A stretch of 36,536 nt of DNA from Accumulibacter sp. (GTDB taxonomy: Bacteria; Pseudomonadota; Gammaproteobacteria; Burkholderiales; Rhodocyclaceae). Location of the stretch: positions 1 through 36,536 of the forward strand of contig JAIRPF010000159.1 of NCBI GenBank assembly GCA_031257115.1, given 5' to 3'. The notes below the pieces were generated by a model. It worked only from the letters and a program-made list of their open reading frames with translations, had not been told where the DNA came from and did not search any database. Shown here one piece after another: positions 1-7,694 of the stretch; positions within the stretch are counted from its first letter, which is position 1, and the number at the start of each line of letters is the position of its first letter. The position numbers and the translations under genes were made by a program.

Positions 1-169
1 CTAACCTACCGCTTCCACGATTCCTTCCTTTCCACGCATTCCATCACTCCGCGACGCCTTAGCCTCTACGCCCCTCAACCAAAAACTCACACCTATCAAT
101 CGCCGGTTGTTAAAGAACGTAAGCAACCGCTCGTCGGGTTGCCTGATCGCCGCCCGCAAGCAGCAAAGA
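1..169 (-). other. Predicted 5' leader of an rRNA operon (16S lies beyond the edge)
   Basis: This is the stretch that would be transcribed from the promoter at 176-203 toward the left edge. It contains boxB and boxA and no open frame of note. No 16S 5' end was recognised, so the mature rRNA must start left of base 1. Between the promoter and the first pseudogene (about 234-373) nothing else was recognised. Confidence 0.6.
107..142 (-). promoter_or_regulatory. boxB hairpin and boxA antitermination sites of an rRNA leader
   Basis: On the minus strand, 119-107 reads CGTTCTTTAACAA, close to the Escherichia coli rRNA boxA TGCTCTTTAACAA, which binds NusB/NusE. Immediately before it, GCAACC (142-137) and GGTTGC (128-123) form a 6-bp stem with an 8-base loop, in the position of boxB. 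The sequence after boxA (gataggtgtgag) resembles the boxC region that follows in rRNA leaders. The remaining 106 bases to the edge would be leader; 16S rRNA itself is not in the window. Confidence 0.72.
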
Positions 170-175
170 CCGCGC

Positions 176-233
176 ATTATATCCGTCCAGCAGGAAACGT
201 CAACACGTCTGGATAAAAATTTGCAATATTTTT
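176..233 (-). promoter_or_regulatory. Strong sigma70 promoter of rRNA type, firing leftward
   Basis: On the minus strand a TTGACG -35 box (198-203) and a perfect TATAAT -10 box (176-181) are separated by 16 bp. A GC-rich discriminator (GCGCGG) follows the -10 box, as is typical of stringently controlled rRNA promoters. Upstream of the -35 box, 207-233 is rich in A/T runs and sits where an UP element would be. With the boxA and boxB elements downstream, this indicates the main promoter of an rRNA operon whose 16S gene begins left of the window. The boxes are seen directly; the rRNA assignment is inference. Confidence 0.75.
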
Positions 234-373
234 GGGACTATTCTGTCCAAGGCAATGACTTTTTAGAATTTTCCCATGTTTTCAGTTGGTTAAATAGGCA
301 TCTGTGATTCCCGCCGTCGAAGCGATCTTCGTACTCTTTAGGAATAGATGCTGTTGCCCGCGCCGCCGGTGAG

Positions 374-808
374 TCATGTCATGCTTAACCGGTTGGCCTG
401 CCCAATGGCTTCCAGTTCGCTGGCGGCGAAGCGGGCGAGGTGATGGCTCAGTGTCTCTCCGAACGCCTGGATCGATGGGCCGACGAGGCTTTCCGACGGC
501 GCGGGGTGACGGATGAATTCCACGAAGTCGACGAGAGCCTGTTCGTGTGATTGTTCGAAAACTTGATCGAAACGGGTCAGCATGGCGCTGTAGCCGAGCC
601 GTATCCCGTCCTCGTCGATGACGAGTCCGATTTCATCGAGGCGGGGTTTGAGGCGCGTGGAGAGTACCAGGCTGCCGTGGATCGATTGCGTCGGATGAGT
701 CGAACACGCCGTCGCCGTCGAGGTCGAGCGCCAAGGGGGCGACGGGCTGACGCCATTTGCGGGCGTTGTCGTAGAGGGCATTGGTGACGGTGTCGAGTCT
801 AGATCCTT
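374..808 (-). pseudogene. Frameshifted fragment of a calcium-binding RTX-like protein
   Basis: Two overlapping minus-strand frames together read as one protein. The upstream frame gives TNALYDNARKWRQPVAPLAL followed by the acidic calcium-binding motif DLDGDG and FDSSD. It then stops, and the sequence continues in another frame from about 690 as SIHGSLVLSTRLKPRLDEIG to the stop at 374. In large RTX/adhesin proteins a LYD...P..LDLDGDG block precedes calcium-binding repeats, so this looks like an orphan C-terminal piece with one indel. No convincing start codon or ribosome binding site was seen. It could be a sequencing error in an intact small gene, but a second frameshifted gene lies directly upstream, which favours decay. 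The family assignment is from motif recall only. Confidence 0.5.
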
Positions 809-829
809 TTAGCCAAGGGAGATAGGGAT

Positions 830-1186
830 TTATTTGGGAAAACCGTAAGGCGGAGTGACTGGGTCTTGGTCAAAAAACCAATCACGGAAACCTTTGTCAT
901 GAATTTCGTCGTAAAGCTCTTTCGCCAGTACTCCGGCCCAAATCCCATGACAGCCGTGATGCCCGGTGATGCTCCTATGGCCAACGCCCCTCCGACGACA
1001 AGAACGCCAGCGACGGTTCCCGCACCGAATTCCGCCACCAATCCTGCCAGGTTCATTACCTTGCAACCACTTTTTGAGCGATTCGATAACCGAATTCCCC
1101 TTGTCGTATTTGCCCCATACATCGGCTCCGGCGTGGACTGCGTCGTCATATTTCCTGACCAAGTTTCCAAGTGCGGCGACACTCAT
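830..1186 (-). pseudogene. Small glycine-zipper protein related to RTX N-modules, two compensating frameshifts
   Basis: The ATG at 1186 has a good ribosome binding site (GGAG, 6 bases upstream). The protein begins MSVAALGNLVRKYDDAVHAG. Near 1065 (a run of five A) the sensible reading moves one frame to a hydrophobic, glycine-rich segment (VAEFGAGTVAGVLVVGGALA). Near 935 (TTTGGG) it returns to the first frame and ends LYDEIHDKGFRDWFFDQDPV...GFPK. The restored product is about 118 residues. A Gly-rich hydrophobic hairpin followed by LYD and a TPP turn resembles the block preceding LDLDGDG motifs in large calcium-binding proteins. The net frame is kept, so either two homopolymer indels or two assembly errors explain it. 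Confidence 0.5.
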
Positions 1187-1321
1187 AGCTTTCTCCAATC
1201 AAGGTTTGTTAATCAGTGCCAAAAACAATCTGAATGCATAAGCCGAAAGATAAACCATCGACGATGACAAAAACGAAAAAGCAAAGATGCTGGTATGAAA
1301 AATTCTTCCCGGTCCTCTTAT

Positions 1322-1708
1322 TCAAAAACTGAGAAGGAATACACCAAGGCCAACGGATATAAATAACGCCATGCCTATCAATCCCTTTCTTTTTCTTCTG
1401 ATCCCGCTAATGCTTTCTCTCACATCAGCCAACAATAAGAGGATGAACAGCAGCGGCATCGAGAGCATGGCCAGCGCGACGATACGCTGTGCGAGAAAAA
1501 CCCCGAGGACGTAATGGTCATGCTTGCTGTTCAACCGAATGATCGAAGGAACGGAGCTTGCGACGGAATTGGCCATATTGAGAATGAATGGCGGGATATG
1601 GTCGTACATGACGCAGTACGTGACGAATTGTCCCCAGGCGACCCAAGCAATAAACAAGCCCCAGAGATAGGGCGTCTTGAATTCCAATTTTCCTGTGTCG
1701 AATTTCAT
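1322..1708 (-). CDS. Three-helix inner-membrane protein of unknown function
   Basis: The 128-residue product starts at an ATG with a GGAG ribosome binding site five bases upstream. Three hydrophobic segments are visible: roughly residues 13-36, 67-90 and a C-terminal one at 109-128. The middle loop is polar and there is a basic patch (IRRKRK) before the last helix, suggesting the loop between helices 2 and 3 is cytoplasmic. No family was recognised. It lies between a small unknown gene and the RTX-like fragments on the same strand and is clearly less GC-rich than the housekeeping genes, so it probably belongs to the same accessory patch. Confidence 0.6.
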   Translation of the reverse strand: MKFDTGKLEFKTPYLWGLFIAWVAWGQFVTYCVMYDHIPPFILNMANSVASSVPSIIRLNSKHDHYVLGVFLAQRIVALAMLSMPLLFILLLLADVRESISGIRRKRKGLIGMALFISVGLGVFLLSF

Positions 1709-1800
1709 TTTTCTCCATGCAATTTAAAGTGGTCCAGGTCAAAAGAGGTCGGGGATATTTACTTTTCCTCCTGTCATCATAGTAGAGCCATGCCTCGGAA

Positions 1801-2040
1801 TCAGCCATCTCTCTTACGCCGCCATCCTCCATCTTTCGCCATTACTCGCGCCACTGCCCTTGGTGACATTTGGGTGATGCGCCGGTGTTCGGCTTCGAGG
1901 GCTTCGAGCCGGGCATCTTCGCCGGAGTCGAGGTAGGCGAAAAAGTCGCCGTTGCCGTTCGTTCCGCCCGTTCCTCCAGCGCCGCCGTAGAGAGTGGTGT
2001 CGGGCTTGACGTAGATCTTGAACCAGTCGCCGACGCTCAT
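1801..2040 (-). CDS. Small hypothetical protein, glycine-rich loop
   Basis: A 79-residue frame starts at ATG 2040, which has AGGA six bases upstream; an in-frame ATG at 2046 is less well spaced. It begins MSVGDWFKIYVKPDTTLYGG, then a Gly/Asn-rich stretch (GAGGTGGTNGNGD) and a charged probable helix (RLEALEAEHRRITQMS). The last residues are odd: at about 1815 another frame continues with the protein-like REMADSEAWLYYDDRRKSKY until about 1730, so the C-terminus may be frameshifted. No family was recognised. The gene leads a short minus-strand accessory group. Confidence 0.45.
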   Translation of the reverse strand: MSVGDWFKIYVKPDTTLYGGAGGTGGTNGNGDFFAYLDSGEDARLEALEAEHRRITQMSPRAVARVMAKDGGWRRKRDG

Positions 2041-2046
2041 TTTCAT

Positions 2047-2660
2047 CCTGTTAAACCCTACTTCACGGCTGACCTTTCGGTTTGCTCCTCTCGCCGAAAT
2101 TGACCCTTTTCCCACCACGGCGCGAACCACCGGGCACATTATCCATGATGCCCGGGACTGCGCCACACGCCTTTACGACGGCGCGCGCGGACAGACTCTC
2201 ACCCTCCGTGCCCCTCCCCGCCTTCAACCGCCAACGGCCCGACTGCCTCGATCGGTACTACTCCCAACGGCCCTGTCTCGCCCTCGGATTACAATCCCCT
2301 TGGTGTTCTCTCTGCTTTTTTAACCAACACGCGCGCAAAATGGATTGGCACGTTACGGCGCCTTGCAAAAGTCTCGAATGAGATACAAAATGGCCGCTAC
2401 CCATTGCCGTGACCGGGTTTCGTCGCGCCGAGCCAATGATCCGGGAAAGGACGGCAAGGCGCGATCGCCGCGAAATTCACGGGACAACGAAAGGGGCGGC
2501 GATCGATTCGTTCGTTTCGGCTCTCGGTCGTTTTGCGGACGAAATGGCTGACGATGACGGGCGAATCCGGAATCCTGCCTTTCCCGCTGGGTAATTTTTT
2601 ACCCGAGAGCCTTGATCTTTTTTCACATTTCACTTTTCACGTTTCACTTCCCACCATCTC
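2047..2660. other. Divergent intergenic region before aroA-cmk
   Basis: No protein-like frame was found in about 610 bases between the accessory group and aroA-cmk. Visible elements are a small inverted repeat GGGTAA/TTACCC with a T4 loop at 2589-2604, a 7-bp repeat array at 2620-2647, and a weak sigma70-like pair TTGCAA (2363-2368), 15 bp, TACAAA (2384-2389) pointing toward aroA. The promoter guess is weak. Confidence 0.4.
2620..2647 (-). repeat. Four tandem copies of a 7-bp unit GTGAAAN
   Basis: On the minus strand four exact 7-mers follow each other: GTGAAAC (2641-2647), GTGAAAA (2634-2640), GTGAAAT (2627-2633) and GTGAAAA (2620-2626). The array ends 13 bases before the aroA-cmk start codon, so it occupies the 5' leader of that mRNA. 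The same unit forms a five-copy array at 35521-35555. Confidence 0.85.
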
Positions 2661-4610
2661 ATGAACACACCGGAATTCATCGACCTGCCGGAAATCCTGT
2701 CCGCGCGGGGAATCGTCCGCCTGCCCGGCTCGAAGAGCATCTCCAACCGGGCGCTGCTGCTGGCCGCGCTGGCCGGGGGCGGCACCGAGATTCGCGGGCT
2801 GCTCGAATCCGACGATACCTCGCGGATGCGCGAGGCCCTGGGCCGGCTTGGCGTGGAAATGACGCCGCTCGGCGGCGACGACTGGCGCGTGGAAGGTGTT
2901 GGGGGCGGTTTCCCGGTCGGGCGGGCCGATCTTTTCCTCGGTAATTCCGGGACGGCGTTTCGTTCGCTGACCGCCGCGCTGGCCTTCGCGGGCGGCGATT
3001 ACCGCCTGTCCGGCGCGCCGCGCATGCACGAGCGGCCGATCGGCGATCTCGTCGATGCCTTGCGCCAGCTCGGCGCGGAGATCGCGTACCTGGGCGAGGC
3101 CGGCTATCCGCCGCTGGCCATCGGCGCGGCGGCGATCCGCTCCGGCGGTCTCGTGCGCGTCCGCGGCGACGTGTCGAGCCAGTTTCTGTCGGGCCTCCTG
3201 ATGGCGCTGCCGTTGACCGGCGCGGAAACGGCCGTCGAGGTCGTCGGCGAGCTGATTTCCAGGCCTTACGTCGAAATCACGCTGTCCATGATGGAACGCT
3301 TCGGCGTGCCGGTCGAACGGCGCGGAGAGCGGTGTTTCGTCGTGCCGGCGGGCAGCGTCTACCGCTCGCCGGGGGTGTTCCACGTCGAGGGCGACGCCTC
3401 GTCGGCCTCGTATTTCCTGGCGCTCGGAGCGATCGGCGGCGGTCCGGTGCGCGTTTCGGGCGTCGGGGAAAATTCCGTCCAGGGCGACGTGCGCTTCGCC
3501 GGCGCGCTCGCGCGGATGGGCGCGCGCATCGTGATGGGGCCGGACTGGATCGAGGCCGGCGCGCCGGAGGAAGGCAAATTGCGCGGCATCGAGATCGATT
3601 GCGGCGCGATCCCCGACGCGGCGATGACGCTGGCGGCCGTGGCGCTGTTCGCCTCCGGGCCGACGACGCTGAAAAACATCGCCAGCTGGCGCGTGAAGGA
3701 AACCGACCGCATCGCCGCGATGGCCGGCGGTTTGCGCCAGCTCGGCGCCGCCGTGGATGAAAGCGGGGATGCCCTGCGGGTGACGCCGCCTGCGTTCCTC
3801 GTCTCGCCCCATCGAGGCATCGACACCCACGACGATCACCGGATCGCCATGTGCTTTTCGCTCGCCTCGCGCGGCATTCCGGTGCGCATCAACGATCCGG
3901 GATGCGTGAGCAAGACCTTTCCCGGATATTTCGCGCGCCTTGCCGAAGTGACGCAAGCCGCGCCGGTGATCGCCATCGACGGGCCGTCGGCGTCGGGCAA
4001 GGGGACGATCGCCGCGCGGGTGGCCGCGGAACTTGGCTGGCATTATCTCGATTCGGGCGCCATCTACCGGCTCGCGGCGCTGGCCGCACGGCGCGCCGGC
4101 GTTTCCTGGGATGACGAGGCGGGCGTGGCGAGGGTCGCGGCGGAACTCGACGCCGTGTTCGGCGAGAAATCGATCCGCCTCGCCGGCGAGGAGGTAGGCG
4201 AGGCCATCCGTCACGAGGACATTTCCGCCGGCGCTTCGCGCATCGCCGCCCTGCCGGCGGTGCGCCGGGCGCTCCTGTTCCGGCAGCGGCTGTTCCGCCG
4301 CGCGCCGGGACTGGTGGCGGACGGCCGGGACATGGCCTCGGTCGTTTTCCCCGACGCGCGAACCAGGATTTTTCTCACGGCGAGCGTCGAGACACGCGCG
4401 CAAAGACGCTATAAGCAGTTGATCGAAAAAGGAATCGCTGCTAACATCACGCTCCTTTCGCTGGACCTGCGCGAGCGTGATCTGCGGGACAGTCAACGCG
4501 GCGTGGCGCCGTTGCGGCAAAGCGAAGGGGCTTACCTGCTCGATACGACGGACCTGTCCATCGAAGAAACCGTGGCGAGGGTCCTGGCGTGGAGTAGGGC
4601 GGCCGGTTAG
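2661..4610 (+). CDS. aroA-cmk: Fused EPSP synthase / cytidylate kinase
   Basis: This 649-residue protein joins two enzymes. Residues 1-432 are 3-phosphoshikimate 1-carboxyvinyltransferase, the sixth step of the shikimate pathway: PGSKSISNR with K25, LGNSGTAFR in the phosphoenolpyruvate site, D319 in IPDAAMT, RVKETDR with E347, and DDHRIAM. Residues 434-649 are CMP/dCMP kinase: P-loop GPSASGKGT (441-449), [21 protein letters not shown] and the closing IDTT-like DTTDLS motif. Both halves keep their active-site signatures, so both should be active in the cytosol. In most proteobacteria aroA and cmk are adjacent separate genes before rpsA; here no stop or start intervenes. No clear Shine-Dalgarno precedes ATG 2661, whose leader carries the 7-bp repeat array. 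Confidence 0.95.
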   Translation: MNTPEFIDLPEILSARGIVRLPGSKSISNRALLLAALAGGGTEIRGLLESDDTSRMREALGRLGVEMTPLGGDDWRVEGVGGGFPVGRADLFLGNSGTAFRSLTAALAFAGGDYRLSGAPRMHERPIGDLVDALRQLGAEIAYLGEAGYPPLAIGAAAIRSGGLVRVRGDVSSQFLSGLLMALPLTGAETAVEVVGELISRPYVEITLSMMERFGVPVERRGERCFVVPAGSVYRSPGVFHVEGDASSASYFLALGAIGGGPVRVSGVGENSVQGDVRFAGALARMGARIVMGPDWIEAGAPEEGKLRGIEIDCGAIPDAAMTLAAVALFASGPTTLKNIASWRVKETDRIAAMAGGLRQLGAAVDESGDALRVTPPAFLVSPHRGIDTHDDHRIAMCFSLASRGIPVRINDPGCVSKTFPGYFARLAEVTQAAPVIAIDGPSASGKGTIAARVAAELGWHYLDSGAIYRLAALAARRAGVSWDDEAGVARVAAELDAVFGEKSIRLAGEEVGEAIRHEDISAGASRIAALPAVRRALLFRQRLFRRAPGLVADGRDMASVVFPDARTRIFLTASVETRAQRRYKQLIEKGIAANITLLSLDLRERDLRDSQRGVAPLRQSEGAYLLDTTDLSIEETVARVLAWSRAAG

Positions 4611-4670
4611 CAATCGGGAACGCCGCGGCAGCGTCGGCTCCCCTTGGTGTCGCCGGGATGGATTCTCTTT

Positions 4671-4697
4671 TCTCCGTGTCGGCGGCGTGGTTCAACT
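4671..4697 (+). repeat. 9-bp-unit repeat copy before rpsA
   Basis: CTCCGTGTC followed by GGCGGCGTGG and TTCAA matches the degenerate CKCCGTGNN unit found elsewhere in the window. It lies in the 132-base gap between aroA-cmk and rpsA, upstream of the rpsA start. Confidence 0.5.
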
Positions 4698-4742
4698 CAA
4701 CCCGATCCGCGTCACGCGGTAACATCTTCTCCACATTCTCTT

Positions 4743-6440
4743 ATGTCAGCCAATCCCATCATGCAGGAAAGTTTTGCCGACCTCTTCGAGGCCAGTCTCA
4801 ACCGCCAGGAAATGCGCCAGGGCGAAGTCATCACGGCGCAGGTCGTGCGCGTCGACCAGAATTTCGTGGTCGTCAACGCGGGGCTTAAATCCGAGAGCTA
4901 TATCGACCGGGAGGAATTTCTCAACGACACCGGCGAACTCGAAGTCGCGGCCGGCGATTTCGTCCAGGTCGCCATCGAACAACTGGAGAACGGTTTCGGC
5001 GAAACCCGGCTCTCCCGCGAGCGCGCCAAGCGCGTCGCCGCCTGGAACACGCTGGAAATGGCCCTCAACGACGGCTCGCTCGTCACCGGCACGATCACCG
5101 GCAAGGTCAAGGGCGGCCTTACCGTCATGACCAACAGCGTGCGCGCCTTCCTGCCGGGTTCGCTGGTAGATATGCGCCCCGTCAAGGACACCGCGCCCTA
5201 CGAGGGCAAGACCTTCGAATTCAAGGTCATCAAGCTCGACCGCAAGCGCAACAACGTCGTCGTCTCACGCCGCGCCGTGCTCGAAGCCACCGTGGGCGAG
5301 GAGCGCGAGGCGCTCTTGGCCAACCTCAAGGAAGGCAGCGTCATCAAGGGCGTCGTCAAGAACATCACCGACTACGGCGCCTTCGTCGATCTCGGCGGCA
5401 TCGACGGTCTGCTGCACATCACCGACCTGGCGTGGCGGCGCGTCCGCCATCCGTCCGAGGTGCTGGCCGTGGGCGACGAAGTGGAGGCCATCATCCTCAA
5501 GTTCGACCAGGACAAGAACCGCGTCTCGCTGGGCCTCAAACAGCTCGGCGAGGATCCGTGGGTCGGCATCTCCCGCCGCTACCCGCAGGGCACCCGCCTG
5601 TTCGGCAAGGTCACCAACCTGACCGACTACGGCGCCTTCATCGAGATCGAGCAGGGCATCGAGGGTCTGGTGCACGTCTCGGAAATGGACTGGACGAACA
5701 AGAACGTGCATCCGTCGAAGGTCGTCCAGCTGGGCGACGAAGTCGAGGTCATGATCCTGGAAATCGACGAGGAGCGCCGCCGCATCTCGCTTGGCATGAA
5801 ACAGTGCGTGGCCAATCCGTGGGACGATTTCGCCATGAACCACAAGAAGGGCGACAAGGTGAAAGGCGCCATCAAGTCGATCACCGACTTCGGCGTGTTC
5901 ATCGGCCTGCCGGGCGGCATCGACGGGCTGGTGCACCTCTCCGACCTGTCGTGGTCGATTCCGGGCGAGGAAGCCATCCGCAACTTCAAGAAAGGCGACG
6001 AGGTCGAGGCCGTGGTGCTGGCCATCGACACCGAGAAGGAGCGCATCTCGCTGGGCATCAAGCAGATCGACGGCGATCCCTACACCAGCTTCATCGCCAC
6101 GCACGAAAAGAACGCCATCGTCAAGGGCACCGTCAAGTCGGTCGACGCGCGCGGCGCCGTGATCCTGCTCGAAGGCGACATGGAAGGCTACCTGCGCGCC
6201 TCCGAGGCCTCGCGCGACCGCATCGACGACCTGACCAAGGTCTACAAGGAAGGCGACGAAGTCGAGGCGATGATCATCAACATCGACCGCAAGACGCGCT
6301 CGATCAACCTGTCGGTCAAGGCCAAGGATCAAGCCGAGCAGCACGACGCCCTGCAAAAGCTGTCCGCCGAAAGCAGCGTCAGTTCGGGCACGACCAATCT
6401 GGGCGCCTTGCTGAAAGCCAAGTTGAACAGCCAGCAATAA
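4743..6440 (+). CDS. rpsA: 30S ribosomal protein S1
   Basis: The 565-residue protein has six S1 (OB-fold) RNA-binding repeats, about 70-90 residues each, covering most of residues 25-530. The last four carry the classical VxNxTDYGAF or ITDFGVF signature with GLVHVSE/GLLHITD and the RRISLGMKQ or RVSLGLKQ ends. S1 recruits mRNA to the 30S subunit. ATG 4743 is chosen because related proteins have a short extension before [14 protein letters not shown] 4761 (MQESF) is the alternative. Neither has a Shine-Dalgarno, which fits known S1 genes whose translation is autoregulated through leader structure. Length and gene order (cmk-rpsA-ihfB) are normal. Confidence 0.97.
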   Translation: MSANPIMQESFADLFEASLNRQEMRQGEVITAQVVRVDQNFVVVNAGLKSESYIDREEFLNDTGELEVAAGDFVQVAIEQLENGFGETRLSRERAKRVAAWNTLEMALNDGSLVTGTITGKVKGGLTVMTNSVRAFLPGSLVDMRPVKDTAPYEGKTFEFKVIKLDRKRNNVVVSRRAVLEATVGEEREALLANLKEGSVIKGVVKNITDYGAFVDLGGIDGLLHITDLAWRRVRHPSEVLAVGDEVEAIILKFDQDKNRVSLGLKQLGEDPWVGISRRYPQGTRLFGKVTNLTDYGAFIEIEQGIEGLVHVSEMDWTNKNVHPSKVVQLGDEVEVMILEIDEERRRISLGMKQCVANPWDDFAMNHKKGDKVKGAIKSITDFGVFIGLPGGIDGLVHLSDLSWSIPGEEAIRNFKKGDEVEAVVLAIDTEKERISLGIKQIDGDPYTSFIATHEKNAIVKGTVKSVDARGAVILLEGDMEGYLRASEASRDRIDDLTKVYKEGDEVEAMIINIDRKTRSINLSVKAKDQAEQHDALQKLSAESSVSSGTTNLGALLKAKLNSQQ

Positions 6441-6449
6441 GGCGCACGC

Positions 6450-6743
6450 ATGACCAAGTCAGATTTGATCGTGCGGCTGGCCGAGCGTTTTCCGCAACTG
6501 GTCACGAAAGACGCCGATTTCGCGGTCAAGACGATTCTCGACGCCCTGTCCGCGGCGCTGGTCAAGGGCGATCGTGTCGAGATCCGGGGATTCGGCAGCT
6601 TTTCGCTGAACTACCGCCCGCCGCGCGTCGGTCGCAACCCGAAATCCGGCGACAAGGTTCGCGTTCCGGAAAAATGGGTCCCGCATTTCAAGGCTGGCAA
6701 GGAATTGCGGGAGCGCGTCGACAAGTCGGGCGACGCGGTCTGA
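6450..6743 (+). CDS. ihfB: Integration host factor subunit beta
   Basis: This 97-residue member of the HU/IHF family starts [17 protein letters not shown], nine bases after rpsA. It has the DNA-minor-groove beta-ribbon signature [20 protein letters not shown], including the intercalating proline of RNPKSGD. With IhfA (not in this window) it forms the heterodimer that sharply bends DNA in replication, recombination and transcription. The rpsA-ihfB pair is conserved across beta- and gammaproteobacteria and is probably co-transcribed; a strong terminator follows at 6770-6800. Confidence 0.96.
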   Translation: MTKSDLIVRLAERFPQLVTKDADFAVKTILDALSAALVKGDRVEIRGFGSFSLNYRPPRVGRNPKSGDKVRVPEKWVPHFKAGKELRERVDKSGDAV

Positions 6744-6769
6744 ATGACGAAAGTATTTGAATGACAAGC

Positions 6770-6800
6770 GGGCGGCAAGGGGTCTTGCCGCCCTTTTCTT
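6770..6800 (+). terminator. Rho-independent terminator after ihfB
   Basis: A perfect 10-bp stem GGGCGGCAAG (6770-6779) and CTTGCCGCCC (6784-6793) with loop GGGT is followed by TTTTCTT. It ends the rpsA-ihfB transcript. The lapA ribosome binding site begins three bases later, at 6803, so lapA either depends on read-through or has a promoter inside ihfB. Confidence 0.9.
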
Positions 6801-6817
6801 TCGGGAGGACGCAGTCG

Positions 6818-7102
6818 ATGCATACGTTATTGTGGTACTGCCGGGCATTCATCTTCCTGTTTCTTCTGGCCTTCGCGCTGAAGAACACGGAACCGGTCAA
6901 CATTCGTTTCTTCTTCGATGTCTCTCGGCCGGCCCCGCTCATCATCGTCGCGTTCGCCTTCTTCGCCGCCGGAATGCTGCTCGGCGTGCTGGCGCTGTGC
7001 GGCAAGGTCTTCAGGCTGAAGCGCGAGGTCTCGCGCCTGAAGCGGGCAAGCAGGGCGAGCGAAGGCAAGGAGGAAATAATGGATACCACGGGTCTCGAAT
7101 GA
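6818..7102 (+). CDS. lapA: LapA-family (DUF1049) inner-membrane protein
   Basis: The 94-residue protein starts at ATG 6818 behind a good Shine-Dalgarno (GGGAGGA at 6803-6809). It has two hydrophobic helices, about residues 4-22 and 38-62, separated by the family's KNTEPVNIRFFFD turn, and ends in a basic coiled stretch (LKREVSRLKRASRA). LapA partners with LapB to control LpxC proteolysis and lipopolysaccharide synthesis. In most beta- and gammaproteobacteria lapB follows directly; here an unrelated gene does. The frame could be read further upstream, but that would pass through the terminator. Confidence 0.85.
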   Translation: MHTLLWYCRAFIFLFLLAFALKNTEPVNIRFFFDVSRPAPLIIVAFAFFAAGMLLGVLALCGKVFRLKREVSRLKRASRASEGKEEIMDTTGLE

Positions 7103-7141
7103 TCCCGTGAACGAAACAAAAAAACGAAAGGAAATGATGCG

Positions 7142-7540
7142 ATGGACGACAATCCCGCAACCGTGGTCATGGAAAGTTCCGCGAACTACAGGCTCGGCGG
7201 CGGGGCGTTGAAGCCGGGCAAGGCCCGCCTGACGAGCGAACGTTTCTGCCTGACGCAGACGAGCCAGAACCTGGTCATGATGGGAACGGCCATCGGTGTC
7301 GTCGTCGCGCTCGTCATCGTGACTTCCATCTTTGGCCTGACCTCCGGCAGTTATGTCGGAGCGGCTCTCAAGGGAAGCCTGACGGGAGCCGCCGGAGGCG
7401 CGATTGGCGAGTGGCTGGCCGTCCGTATCGAAAGGAGCCGCCCTCAAAAGCCGGGCGTGACCGTGTTTTCCGTGAAGCGCCAGGACATCGCCTCGGTAAA
7501 CGACGGCCGTTTCAGCGTAAGAACCACGCTCGAAGTCTGA
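7142..7540 (+). CDS. Hypothetical membrane protein with PH/GRAM-like halves
   Basis: The 132-residue protein starts at ATG 7142 with AAAGGA nine bases upstream. Residues 17-38 (GLGGGALKPG-like turn, then ARLTSERFCLTQ) resemble the first strands of bacterial PH or GRAM-like domains. A hydrophobic stretch at about 45-66 and a glycine-rich segment (AALKGSLTGAAGGAIGEWL) follow. The end, VTVFSVKRQDIASVNDGRFS, resembles the closing strands of the same fold. This suggests a PH-like domain with a membrane hairpin inserted, but no family was recognised with certainty. It occupies the position where lapB is expected. Confidence 0.6.
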   Translation: MDDNPATVVMESSANYRLGGGALKPGKARLTSERFCLTQTSQNLVMMGTAIGVVVALVIVTSIFGLTSGSYVGAALKGSLTGAAGGAIGEWLAVRIERSRPQKPGVTVFSVKRQDIASVNDGRFSVRTTLEV

Positions 7541-7666
7541 TCCAAAAACGGAGAAACGTGCGCCATGATCCTGCACAGGCGCGAAGAGTGGAAATCCGCG
7601 CTGTCGCGGAACGGATAACCACGGCAAGAAGCAACGGAAATGACAGAAATCGGCAGGGTTTTATTC

Positions 7667-7694
7667 AAAAACGCTCTACCCGGTTCTCGCCGGG
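7667..7694 (-). terminator. Possible terminator at the end of the LysR gene
   Basis: On the minus strand CCCGG (7694-7690) and CCGGG (7683-7679) form a short stem whose 3' arm abuts the stop codon, and a T5 run follows at 7671-7667. Seven bases separate stem and T-run, so efficiency is doubtful. Confidence 0.35.

Noticed and set aside
1060..1075. Programmed frameshift at the A5 run in the RTX-like small gene
   Set aside because: The shift needed is +1 and a second opposite shift follows, which fits indels better than recoding.
2637..4613. A long minus-strand open frame (658 codons) opposite aroA-cmk
   Set aside because: It mirrors the third-position GC bias of the real gene, has no motif, and aroA-cmk is certain on the plus strand.
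5265..6437. Open minus-strand frame with repeated [15 protein letters not shown] sequence opposite rpsA
   Set aside because: Its periodicity only reflects the S1 repeats on the other strand.
7142..7540. lapB, expected after lapA
   Set aside because: The product is far too short and has no TPR or rubredoxin-type Cys motifs.
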